This document shows positions 33,631 through 42,143 of a stretch of DNA of 64,000 nt, piece by piece. The translations under genes were made by a program, and so were the position numbers. The notes under the pieces are model-generated. The model made no database searches, was not told the origin of the DNA, and saw nothing but the letters and a program-made list of their open reading frames with translations. Numbering within the stretch: the stretch's first letter is position 1; the number at the start of each line of letters is the position of its first letter. Source of the DNA: JAITVB01 sp031553805 (GTDB lineage: Bacteria; Bacteroidota; Bacteroidia; Bacteroidales; Rikenellaceae); assembly GCA_031553805.1 (NCBI GenBank), contig JAVBLC010000018.1:14201-78200 (forward strand), read 5' to 3'.

Positions 33631-34206
33631 ATGAAAAGTGTGAAAGGAACCGAAACCGAAAAGAACCTGCTGAAAGCTTTCGCGGGTGAGTCGCAGGCGC
33701 GCAACCGCTACACCTTCTTCGCCAGCGTGGCCAAGAAAGAGGGGTACGAACAGATCGCAGGCGTCTTCCAGGAAACTGCCGACCAGGAAAAGGAACACGC
33801 CAAACGTTTCTTTAAATACCTCGAAGGGGGGATGGTCGAAATCACGGCCAGTTACCCGGCCGGCAAGATCAGCACGACCGAGGAAAACCTGCGCGAAGCC
33901 GCCGCCGGTGAAAAAGAGGAGTGGAGCGAACTCTACCCGACCTTTGCCGAGATGGCTGACAAGGAGGGCTTTCCGGAGATTGCGACCACATTCCGTATGA
34001 TCTCCAAAGTGGAGAGCGAACACGAGGCGCGTTATCTCAAATTGCTGGCCCGCGTGCTCGAGGGCGATGTTTTCTCGCGCGATGAGCCAATCGAGTGGCA
34101 GTGCCGCAACTGCGGGTACGTCCACAAGGGCAAGAATGCAGTCCAGGAATGTCCGTCTTGCAACCATCCGCAGGCTTACTTCGAGCCTAAGAAGAATAAC
34201 TATTAG
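33631..34206 (+). CDS. rbr: Rubrerythrin
   Basis: A 191-residue cytoplasmic peroxidase. The N-terminal di-iron ferritin-like bundle (1-145) has the ExxH-type ligands in ESQARNRYTFFA (about 20-31), EKEHAKRFF (about 53-61) and ESEHEARYLKLL (about 129-140). The C-terminal rubredoxin domain has the two Cys pairs CRNCGY and CPSCNHP (about 158-182). It reduces hydrogen peroxide in anaerobes. It has the best promoter match in the window and a strong terminator, so it should be highly transcribed. A Crp/Fnr-type gene follows. Confidence 0.96.
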   Translation: MKSVKGTETEKNLLKAFAGESQARNRYTFFASVAKKEGYEQIAGVFQETADQEKEHAKRFFKYLEGGMVEITASYPAGKISTTEENLREAAAGEKEEWSELYPTFAEMADKEGFPEIATTFRMISKVESEHEARYLKLLARVLEGDVFSRDEPIEWQCRNCGYVHKGKNAVQECPSCNHPQAYFEPKKNNY

Positions 34207-34229
34207 GCATTTCTTTTATATATAGATAA

Positions 34230-34268
34230 ATAGTCGGGCGATACTTTTTGTATCGCCCGACTATTTTA
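34230..34268 (+). terminator. Terminator of rubrerythrin
   Basis: Perfect 15-base arms (34230-34244 and 34250-34264) with a TTTTT loop, followed by T residues. A fragment resembling R1 module 1 (caggaaagtgtagctttccc) lies just after, at about 34282-34301. Confidence 0.75.
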
Positions 34269-34397
34269 AGTAAAAATAACTCAGGAAAGTGTAGCTTTCC
34301 CTGCCAGGCTTCAAAGAGATCTGCCCCGCGCGCGGGCCGATACATCTGTGCGGGGATGGCAGCCCTGGCCGGCGCAAGGCCGCACGGTACAAAATCA

Positions 34398-34430
34398 TTT
34401 GGCGGTTTTCCGAAAAAACAACTATATTTG
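34398..34430 (+). promoter_or_regulatory. Promoter of the Crp/Fnr-type regulator
   Basis: TTTG at 34398-34401 and TATATTTG at 34423-34430, spacer 21 nt. Confidence 0.6.
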
Positions 34431-34445
34431 TAATAAATACGACAA

Positions 34446-35114
34446 ATGATGGTTGAAAAACTTGCCACCTGCACCTTGTTTGAGGGCATGGCCCCCGAGG
34501 CGATCGAATCCCTGCTGGCCCCGGTCGATTATGAAGTCCGTGAATTCACTCCTGGCGAAGTGGCCCTGCTCAAGGGTAACCCTTGCCGCGCACTGATGGT
34601 GCTGCTCTCGGGATGCCTGCGGGCCGAACGAAGCGGAAAGCGGGGCAGGGAAGCCCCCGTCGAACAATTTACAGCCGGCGCATTGATCGTCCCCGGGTTG
34701 CTTTACGCCGAGCCGAATTTTTTTCCGGCCCATATCGTGGCGAAAGAGCCCTCTGAAGTGCTGTTCATTCCGAAAGAGGGTTTTTCGGCGATGCTGCAAC
34801 GAGACAAGTTTATTTTGGGCCGTTTCCTGTCCGTTCTTTCGGACAGCAATCGGTTGTTGTCGGACCGGATGGTCTATTTCGGCTTCCGGACGATCCGGGG
34901 CAAATATGCCACTTACCTGCTCGAAGCGAGCCGTGCCGCCGGGTCGGCCACGTTTCGCCTCGGGGCTACCCAGCGTGAAATGGCCGAACGTTTCGGGGTG
35001 ACCCGTCCCGCCCTGGCCCGTGTGGTGGGGGAAATGAACACCGAGGGGATTATCTATGTCAAAGGCAAGGACGTGACGATCCATTACCCCGAGAAACTGA
35101 AACAATACCGGTAG
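34446..35114 (+). CDS. Crp/Fnr-family transcriptional regulator
   Basis: A 222-residue regulator with an N-terminal cyclic-nucleotide-binding-like beta-roll (about 5-120) and a C-terminal winged helix (about 150-215, ATQREMAERFGVTRPALARV as the recognition helix-turn-helix). The N-terminal cysteines of true Fnr are not arranged as a cluster site, and no clear cAMP-binding RxS motif is visible, so the ligand is unknown. The start is the first ATG (34446); the next codon is also Met-Val. It is convergent with a lipoprotein gene and downstream of rubrerythrin, hinting at a redox role. Confidence 0.88.
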   Translation: MMVEKLATCTLFEGMAPEAIESLLAPVDYEVREFTPGEVALLKGNPCRALMVLLSGCLRAERSGKRGREAPVEQFTAGALIVPGLLYAEPNFFPAHIVAKEPSEVLFIPKEGFSAMLQRDKFILGRFLSVLSDSNRLLSDRMVYFGFRTIRGKYATYLLEASRAAGSATFRLGATQREMAERFGVTRPALARVVGEMNTEGIIYVKGKDVTIHYPEKLKQYR

Positions 35115-35180
35115 CCGCAGCTCTTAGGCCAACCGGCTGGGCAGGGCGAATGAAAACGTCCGTCCCCGATACAAACAAAA

Positions 35181-35210
35181 AGCCCGGGCAAGTGCTGCCC
35201 GGGCTTTTTT
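35181..35210. terminator. Bidirectional terminator
   Basis: agcccgggca/tgcccgggct arms (35181-35190, 35196-35205) with A and T runs; serves the Crp/Fnr gene and the convergent lipoprotein gene. Confidence 0.8.
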
Positions 35211-35226
35211 ATTTCTCGATGAGAAA

Positions 35227-35706
35227 TTAGCGCAGTTCCATATTCGCCTTCTTGGCCAGTTCGATCTGGAGGTCGTTCATGGCGTCGTGCAGCACGTCGA
35301 GGCGTTCGGTGCGGTCGTCGATGGTGTTCCACACGTCATACCATTCGTCGCTTTCCGGAGCCAGGTTGATCGTCTGGCCCAGCAACGGCAGGATGCTGTC
35401 CTTTTCAAAAGCATAAACCATGAGGATGCTTTCGTGGAAAGCCTTTGCATCGTCCGGGTAAGCCAGCGCTTCGGTTACTTTCACGCAGCTGTCGAGCGAG
35501 GTATTCAGGCCGTTGAAAACCTTTTGGGCTTCTTCGGTTGCCAGCTCGTGGTCGAAGATGGTTTCCAGGTCGGTGGCGATCTTCTCGTCAAAGAAGTTGA
35601 AAGCGGTAACCGCTTTCTCGTTGTACTGGGAAAGCGAAAGTTTGCCGTCGCCGCACGAGATCAGGAAAAGTGCAGCCAGGGCCAGGGTAAAGATCGTTTT
35701 TTTCAT
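35227..35706 (-). CDS. Hypothetical lipoprotein
   Basis: A 159-residue protein with a lipoprotein signal (MKKTIFTLALAALFLISC, Cys18) and an acidic, helical remainder (many Asp/Glu/Leu, such as LDSCVKVTEALAYPDDAKAF). No family recognised. It is probably a periplasm-facing four-helix protein. It has its own TATCTTTG promoter and shares a bidirectional terminator. Confidence 0.75.
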   Translation of the reverse strand: MKKTIFTLALAALFLISCGDGKLSLSQYNEKAVTAFNFFDEKIATDLETIFDHELATEEAQKVFNGLNTSLDSCVKVTEALAYPDDAKAFHESILMVYAFEKDSILPLLGQTINLAPESDEWYDVWNTIDDRTERLDVLHDAMNDLQIELAKKANMELR

Positions 35707-35750
35707 AACGGTTTTTTATTGGGGTTGTTAAAATGCGAAATAGTCACGCG

Positions 35751-35758
35751 CAAAGATA
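35751..35758 (-). promoter_or_regulatory. Promoter -7 box TATCTTTG for the lipoprotein gene
   Basis: Exact TAnnTTTG match on the minus strand, 44 nt before the start codon. Confidence 0.6.
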
Positions 35759-36436
35759 GTAATTTTTTTTAGTTTGCTTGCTCCGGGGCGGTTAGGGGCC
35801 TCGTTTTTGGGCAACGGATGAGGCTGACGGGGCGGCATAGGATGATATATGGCATGCTTATTCGCAGGAGCTTCACCGATCGGCTTCTTTTTTAAAACTC
35901 TTTTATGAAAAGGTTTGGTTTTGTCAAAAGGATTTTGTAATTATGTGCAATTTTGATTGAGAAGACCACTTCACAGCAAAACCCTCTGAACGGGATATTT
36001 CAAGCCCCGGCTGGTCAACGTACCGCCGCGATGGGCGCTCCTAAAATCCCCGCATTCCGTTCGGGGCCTGCATAAGTAATTATGTCCTGAGATAAAATAC
36101 AGACCCGACGGGAGGGTTTTTCGTTGATTTTTCAAAACCGATAAAGACCGGAGGGCAAATGCATTCCGGCCGTTTGCCGAAGTACTCGGCGGAGAGTGGA
36201 GTTGTGGCAGGAAAGCCAGCCTCCCCCGCGGTTGAACCTGACGTTCTTTGCTTCCTTCTGTTCCGAAAATCGATTTAACACATAGCTTCCTACCATGTGC
36301 AATCCCCCAAAAACCGAATTTCCCATAACTGGATAACTGCCAGATATATGACCACAAAATTTTGACCCAACCAAATCCCGACCCACCTAACTTACAACCC
36401 AAATAACCAATTCTAACAACTAAAAACATTACCATT
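35759..36436. other. Long leader/intergenic region before susC
   Basis: About 680 nt with no convincing gene; the long minus-strand frame here has no recognisable features. It holds hairpins at about 36048-36066 (ccccg/cgggg), 36103-36121 (accc/gggt followed by TTTTT) and 36155-36180 (ggcaaa/tttgcc), and an AT- and CA-rich last 60 nt directly before the susC ATG. No exact TAnnTTTG box is seen. It could hold a regulatory leader or small RNA. Confidence 0.45.
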
Positions 36437-39400
36437 ATGAGGAGTAGACTTTACTACGTTGTCCTTACTCTGTTGGCGGTATGTGCATTTTCGGGGCAGG
36501 TACTCGCTCAGAGCCTGACTGTTACCGGCACAGTCCGCGGAGAAAACGGCGACCCCATCGCGGGTGTGGCCGTTATGGTTGTCGGACGTTCCACAGGACA
36601 GGTTACTGACCAAGCAGGGAAGTACACCATCACCATCCCGGGAGCCACCGCCGCCACAAAGCTGAGTTTCAATTGCCTGGGCTATGCGGGCCAGGAGATC
36701 GAACTCGGTGGTCGCACGACGATCGACGTCATCCTGGACGAAGACGTCGAACGCCTGGACGAAATCGTCGTGATCGGTTACGGTGTGCAGCGCAAGCGCG
36801 ATGTGACCGGCTCGATCACTTCGGTGAAGGCCGACGACATCATGTCCCGTCCGACCTCGGACCCGTTGCAGGCCCTGCAGGGCCGCGTAGCCGGGATGGA
36901 CATGAACATCAAGAGCGGTCAGCTGACCCCCAACTCGGGTTCCAGCTTCACCGTTCGCGGGAACCGTTCGCTGAAAGCCAGCAACGCCCCGCTGATCCTG
37001 GTCGACGGGATTCCCTATGGCGATAACCTCGACATCAACTCGGCCGACATCGAGTCGATCGAAGTGTTGAAAGACGCTTCGTCGACCGCGATCTACGGGT
37101 CGCGCGGGGCCAACGGGGTCATCATCGTGACCACCAAGAAAGGTTCCGAAGGCAAGGCCCGCGTTTCGTTCAACGCCTATGCCGGCCCGAGCTACGTGAC
37201 CGGCTGGATGAAGGTTTTTTCGGGCGAGGAATTCGTGCAGTACAAGACCGATTCCTACACCGTGCCCGATTTTAACGCGGCAACGCCAACGGCTACGGTT
37301 CCGTCCTTTGAAACGATCTTCTCCTCGCCGGGCGAACGCGAATACATCCAGAAAGGTTATTATACCGACTGGAACGACCTGGTCTTCCACCAGGGTTTCG
37401 TGCAGAACTACGACGTCAGCGTGTCGGGCGGTACCCGCAACTCAAGTGTCGTGATGTCGCTCGGTTACAACGACCAGAAGGGGCTCACGCTCAACGAAAA
37501 CCAACGCCGCTACAACTTCCGCCTGGCCGGTGACCAGAACATCCGCCCCAACCTGAAAGTGGGGATCAATGTCAGCTTCTCGTATCGCGACAACAATATG
37601 CGCCGCGACCCGACCAACATGGCCAACAAGATCAACCCGATCAGCCGCCCGTATGACGACGACGGCAACTTCATCCTCTTCCCGGCCCCCGGTTACACGA
37701 CCCAGGTGAGCCCGATCGCCGACGAACAACCGGGCGTTTACAAAAACCAGGTGACCTCGCAACGCGTGTTCGCCAACGGTTACATCGACTACAACATCAA
37801 CAAGACCTGGTTCTTCAAGTCGACTTTAGGGGTCAATGCGGTTAACTACACCTACGGGCTCTATCAGGGCACCGGGTCGGTCGACCGTCCTACTTCGCCG
37901 AATTTTGCCCAGATGGGGCATACAGATTACCCCAACCGCTTCAACTACACCTGGGAAAACACGATCAACTATGCCAAGGTGTTCGGCAAGCACGACGTGA
38001 CCTTGCTGGCCGGTTCGAGTACGCAGTACAACCGTACCCAGTACTACAACGCCCAGGGGCAGGGCCAGCCCGACCCCAACTCGCTCTGGTGGTACCTGGC
38101 CAGTGAAACCTCGGAAATCACCATCGCCAGCAAGGAGACGATGAACAAGATGGTTTCTTTCTTCGGCCGCGCGAACTATAGCTTTGCCGGTAAATACCTC
38201 TTCTCGGCCTCGATCCGCTCGGACGGTTCGTCGGTGCTGGGCGACGGCAACAAGTGGCAGAGCTTCCCTTCGGCTTCGATCGGTTGGCGCATCAACGAAG
38301 AGAACTTCCTGAAAGAAACCCACTGGCTCAGCGACCTGAAACTGCGTGGTAGCTGGGGTAAGGCAGGGAACAGCTCGATCGATCCTTACGGAACGAACAG
38401 TACCATCTTCGGCACAGCCTATGCGTATGACGAAACCTCGGCCGCGTCGTATTTCCCCAATGTGATGGGGAACCCGAACCTCCGCTGGGAAACCACCCGC
38501 ACGGTGAACGTCGGCCTCGACTTCAGCGTGTTGCGCGGCCGCATCTCGGGTACGTTCGACTATTACGATTCGAAAACCTTCGACCTGCTGATGCCGCGCT
38601 CGCTGCCGACCTCGACCGGTTATAAGGAAACGATGGACAACATCGGTAAAGTGGGCAACAAAGGCTGGGAAATCGCCCTGACCACGATCAATACCAACCC
38701 CCGCGGGAAATTTAACTGGGTCACCAATTTCACCTTCTCGCACAACAACGAGAAAATTCTCGAACTGGCCAGCGGCGTCACCAAGGACGAAGTGAACGGC
38801 TGGTATGTGGGTTATCCCGCCAAGGTATATTACGACTACCAGAAACTCGGTATTTGGCAATGGGACCAAAAGGCAGAAGCGGCCAAGAACGGCCAGTTGC
38901 CGGGTGACATCCGCGTCTATACCGCCAATGCTGACGGTAAGGTGACTGCCGACGACCGCATGATCCTCGGTAATCCGCGTCCGAAATTTAACTTCGGGAT
39001 GAGTAATACGCTTACGTTCAATAATTTTGACTTGATGTTCTTTATCTACGGCAAGACCGGCTTCATGGTACAGACCGACTTTGCGAGCAACTTCAAGCCC
39101 AATGCCTTGGAGAATTGTCTGAAGGTGGACTACTGGACGGTGAACAACCCGACCAACGCCTATCCGCGTCCGCGCCAGGGGACCAACACCTTCACCTACG
39201 GCTCGACAAATGGTTACGTGAAAGGTGACTTCCTGAAAATCCGCGACATCACCCTGGGTTACACGCTGCCCAACTCGATCGTCGGGAAAGCCGGGATCTC
39301 GAAACTGCGCGTCTACGGAACCGCCAGCAACTTCTTCACCTTCGCCGACAAGGTCTTCGGTGACTTCGACCCGGAACGCAGCATCAGCACCACCGGTCCG

Positions 39401-39451
39401 ACCTTCCCGCTGGCCAAGCAGGTGATTTTCGGGATCAACCTCACGTTCTAA
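36437..39451 (+). CDS. SusC/RagA-type TonB-dependent outer-membrane transporter
   Basis: A 1004-residue transporter. A signal peptide (about 1-24) is followed by a carboxypeptidase-D-like domain (about 27-105), the SusC-specific LDEIVVIGYGVQRKRDVTGS segment (about 107-126), the plug (about 127-235, with LQGRVAGMDM and IYGSRGANGVIIVTTKKG) and a 22-strand barrel ending in an aromatic residue (VIFGINLTF). It imports glycans or glycopeptides captured with its SusD partner, 49 nt downstream. The substrate cannot be told. No enzyme, sensor or anti-sigma gene is next to the pair. Confidence 0.95.
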   Translation: MRSRLYYVVLTLLAVCAFSGQVLAQSLTVTGTVRGENGDPIAGVAVMVVGRSTGQVTDQAGKYTITIPGATAATKLSFNCLGYAGQEIELGGRTTIDVILDEDVERLDEIVVIGYGVQRKRDVTGSITSVKADDIMSRPTSDPLQALQGRVAGMDMNIKSGQLTPNSGSSFTVRGNRSLKASNAPLILVDGIPYGDNLDINSADIESIEVLKDASSTAIYGSRGANGVIIVTTKKGSEGKARVSFNAYAGPSYVTGWMKVFSGEEFVQYKTDSYTVPDFNAATPTATVPSFETIFSSPGEREYIQKGYYTDWNDLVFHQGFVQNYDVSVSGGTRNSSVVMSLGYNDQKGLTLNENQRRYNFRLAGDQNIRPNLKVGINVSFSYRDNNMRRDPTNMANKINPISRPYDDDGNFILFPAPGYTTQVSPIADEQPGVYKNQVTSQRVFANGYIDYNINKTWFFKSTLGVNAVNYTYGLYQGTGSVDRPTSPNFAQMGHTDYPNRFNYTWENTINYAKVFGKHDVTLLAGSSTQYNRTQYYNAQGQGQPDPNSLWWYLASETSEITIASKETMNKMVSFFGRANYSFAGKYLFSASIRSDGSSVLGDGNKWQSFPSASIGWRINEENFLKETHWLSDLKLRGSWGKAGNSSIDPYGTNSTIFGTAYAYDETSAASYFPNVMGNPNLRWETTRTVNVGLDFSVLRGRISGTFDYYDSKTFDLLMPRSLPTSTGYKETMDNIGKVGNKGWEIALTTINTNPRGKFNWVTNFTFSHNNEKILELASGVTKDEVNGWYVGYPAKVYYDYQKLGIWQWDQKAEAAKNGQLPGDIRVYTANADGKVTADDRMILGNPRPKFNFGMSNTLTFNNFDLMFFIYGKTGFMVQTDFASNFKPNALENCLKVDYWTVNNPTNAYPRPRQGTNTFTYGSTNGYVKGDFLKIRDITLGYTLPNSIVGKAGISKLRVYGTASNFFTFADKVFGDFDPERSISTTGPTFPLAKQVIFGINLTF

Positions 39452-39500
39452 CGGAGCATTACGGTTCATGAATCAAAACGTATTTAAATCCGAATCAGCA

Positions 39501-41264
39501 ATGAAAAAAATCATATTAGGAATTTCGGTTCTCCTGGCGGCCTCCCTTTTCACGACCTCTTGTGAAAAGTATCTGGAGGAGAATAACAGGAACGCGATGA
39601 CCACCGCTTACTACAACACGCCGGAGGGGGTGCAGTCGCTCGTTGTGGCGTGCTACTACCTCAACCGTTCGTTCTACTACCAGGAAGGGGCGATCCAGAT
39701 GCTCGAAACCGGGACCGACCTCTTCGGCAAAGGCAACGATAACAAACAATCGGCCCTGGCCGGTTACGGCTCCGACCTGAACGGGGCGACCGCCCTGATG
39801 GACACCTATTGGTCGCTCTGGTACCAGGGGATCGAATGGGCCAATATCGCTCTCCAGAAACTGGAAACCGTGCCGATGGACGCCGCCCTCAAAAAACGCC
39901 TGATCGGCGAAGCCAGTTTCATGCGTGCCTGGTATAACTGGCACATCGTTGAAACTTGGGGGCCGGTAATCCTCAAGACCACACCTACGGATATGTCCGA
40001 TCCCACGACCCTCTCGCCCGTGAAGAGCCCAATCAAGGATTTTTACACCCAGATCCAGGCCGACCTGGACGTGGCGATCGCCAATCTGACAGGTTACGAC
40101 CCCAAGGACGGCCATGTCAACATCTGGGGGGCGAAAGCCTTCAAGGCCCGTACGCTGCTCTACATGGCCAGTGAATACAACCAGGCTGCCTGCGGCTATA
40201 GCGCCGACCAGGTGAAGACGTTTGCCTCGCAGGCAGCAGCCCTGGCCGTGGACGTGATCGCCAACTCGGGCCGCAAACTTTACGCGACCTACCGCGATAC
40301 CTGGGATATGAAGAACGCCAATGCCAAGACCAACACCGAAAGCATCTGGTACGTCAACTACACCTCCAACCTGAGCTATACCGGGGCCAGCCTGACGTCG
40401 GCCGTCCCGGGCAGCAGCAACGGGGGGAATCAAGCTTTCGTGTCCTACACGATCAAGTATGACGACCAGGCTGGCCTGGCCCGTTCGCTTCAGTACGGCC
40501 GCCCGTTCAACCGCGTGATGGTGAGTATGCGCGCATTGCAGCTCTTTGACAACAAGATCGACCAGCGTTTCAACGTGACCTTCCTCAACGTGTGGAAAGC
40601 CAACGATGCTGCCAAGATCAAGGCGGCCCAGACGACCTATCCCAAGATGGCCAATGTGGGCGATACCGCGATGCTGATGATCAACGGTTTTGCCACCGCT
40701 GCACAGAAAGCCTGGGCTACGGGACGCTATCAGATACTCGACTACACGAACATCTACGGTGGCGCTACGAAACCCGAAGAGGTGAAAAACTACAGCGCCC
40801 TGCGCGGTTTCCAGATGAATAAGTTTGCCGACTCGACCCGCACCGGCGGTCAGGATGACCTGCGAAGCATACGCGATGCGAGCGTGCTGCGCCTGGCCGA
40901 AATGTACCTGATCGCTTCGGAAGCTTACTGGCGTGGGGGTGATAATGCCAACGCCCTGAAGTATATGAACGATCTGCGCACCACCCGTGCGGTGCCGGGC
41001 AAGACGGCTGAGATGACGATCGCCGCTTCAGACCTGAGCCTCGACTTCATCCTGGCTGAAAACGGCCGTGAGTTCATCGGTGAAATGCACCGCTGGTCGG
41101 ATCTCAAAAGGACCAAGAAACTGGTTGAATACGTCAAGCTGTATGGTGTCGACGGGAAAGCCAATATTCAGGACTACCACTTGCTGCGCCCCATCCCGCA
41201 GAAACAGCTCGACGCTGTGCTCAACAAGGGTGAGTTTACGCAGAATCCGGGCTACGACAAATAA
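39501..41264 (+). CDS. SusD/RagB-type glycan-binding lipoprotein
   Basis: A 587-residue surface lipoprotein starting at ATG 39501, chosen because MKKIILGISVLLAASLFTTSC gives a proper lipoprotein signal; an in-frame ATG at 39468 adds 11 polar residues. The SusD fold is shown by the N-terminal TPR-like helices, MRAWYNWHIVETWGPV in the middle and the C-terminal LDFILAENGREFIGEMHRW and LRPIPQKQLDAVL (the RPIP-type motif just before the C-terminus). It caps the SusC barrel and delivers the ligand. The terminator at 41286-41318 ends the operon. Confidence 0.95.
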   Translation: MKKIILGISVLLAASLFTTSCEKYLEENNRNAMTTAYYNTPEGVQSLVVACYYLNRSFYYQEGAIQMLETGTDLFGKGNDNKQSALAGYGSDLNGATALMDTYWSLWYQGIEWANIALQKLETVPMDAALKKRLIGEASFMRAWYNWHIVETWGPVILKTTPTDMSDPTTLSPVKSPIKDFYTQIQADLDVAIANLTGYDPKDGHVNIWGAKAFKARTLLYMASEYNQAACGYSADQVKTFASQAAALAVDVIANSGRKLYATYRDTWDMKNANAKTNTESIWYVNYTSNLSYTGASLTSAVPGSSNGGNQAFVSYTIKYDDQAGLARSLQYGRPFNRVMVSMRALQLFDNKIDQRFNVTFLNVWKANDAAKIKAAQTTYPKMANVGDTAMLMINGFATAAQKAWATGRYQILDYTNIYGGATKPEEVKNYSALRGFQMNKFADSTRTGGQDDLRSIRDASVLRLAEMYLIASEAYWRGGDNANALKYMNDLRTTRAVPGKTAEMTIAASDLSLDFILAENGREFIGEMHRWSDLKRTKKLVEYVKLYGVDGKANIQDYHLLRPIPQKQLDAVLNKGEFTQNPGYDK

Positions 41265-41285
41265 AATTGTCCGGCTGGTATAAAA

Positions 41286-41322
41286 AAGAGTGCCTCCTGT
41301 TTGGCGGGAGGCACTCTTTTTT
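41286..41322. terminator. Bidirectional terminator after susD
   Basis: Perfect 12-base arms (41286-41297, 41307-41318) with A and T runs; also placed to end the minus-strand DUF4130-type gene. Confidence 0.8.
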
Positions 41323-41378
41323 GTTTCCCGATTTTTCGGCGGTCCGCCCCCACGACCCGTCGCCAGTTTTTCAACGGG

Positions 41379-42143
41379 TTATTGCTTTTCCGTCAGGTAT
41401 TTCCAAAACCGCCGGGGTAGGTGCTGGCGGTGGAGCTTGGGGTTGATGCGCTCTTTGATCGTCATCGACTTGAAGTAGCCGCGCCAGAGGTCTTGGAACA
41501 GCTTCTCGTCTTCGGCCATCAATTTTTCGTCGAGTTTCCCACCCGGAAAATTTTCGTTATCATCCAACAGGGTTACTTCCGTTGTTTTCTCAAGGTCATA
41601 AAAGAAACCGTAGCTGCGGCGCAGGTCGTAGATCAGCCATTTCTGATCGGCAAACCGGTCTTTGAAGTGCTCCAACACCAGCGGCAGGGCATTGTACTTG
41701 GGCGAAACGGCGGCAAAGAATGTGTCGTCGCCCGCCCGTTGGAAACGCACGAACTGGATCAGGTAGAGCGCCTCCTTGTTGACCTTGTGGGCCAGCTTTT
41801 TGGCTTCGAGCATATCGTCGTCGGCAAAGTCGGTCGACACGGCGTGGGGAGCGTCGAACACCTTGCGCATATAGCGGAACAGCAATTCGTCGCTGCCCGG
41901 CTCTTCGGACAACCAGACATGCATTATCATTCCCCGCACCTCGCGCGGCAGCTTGCGTTCGAGGCCTGTCCACACGCGCGACGCACGCACGCGATCGGTC
42001 ACCACCTCGTAGCACGTTTCAGAAAACATCGGTTCGGGTTCGCCCGGCCCGATCAGCCGTTCGGGAAATGTTCTTCGGGCGTAGGCGTCGAAGAGCGCGG
42101 TAAGCAAACCCTCGAAAGTTTTATCGTAACGGAAGACCAGCAT
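41379..42143 (-). CDS. TIGR03915/DUF4130-type DNA metabolism protein
   Basis: A 254-residue soluble protein from ATG 42143, which overlaps the stop codon of the radical SAM gene by one base (TGATG); a longer frame to 42275 is not needed. The N-terminus LVFRYDKTFEGLLTALFDAY and the segment VRFQRAGDDTFFAAVSPKYN (about 120-140) match the TIGR03915 family, whose members are always found beside a particular radical SAM protein, as here. A uracil-DNA-glycosylase-like relation has been suggested for the family; its reaction is unknown. Confidence 0.88.
   Translation of the reverse strand: MLVFRYDKTFEGLLTALFDAYARRTFPERLIGPGEPEPMFSETCYEVVTDRVRASRVWTGLERKLPREVRGMIMHVWLSEEPGSDELLFRYMRKVFDAPHAVSTDFADDDMLEAKKLAHKVNKEALYLIQFVRFQRAGDDTFFAAVSPKYNALPLVLEHFKDRFADQKWLIYDLRRSYGFFYDLEKTTEVTLLDDNENFPGGKLDEKLMAEDEKLFQDLWRGYFKSMTIKERINPKLHRQHLPRRFWKYLTEKQ

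Noticed and set aside
35971..36435. 154-codon minus-strand frame upstream of susC
   Set aside because: The translation is Ser/Arg/Gly-rich without domain features and lies antisense to the susC leader; it looks like chance in GC-rich DNA.
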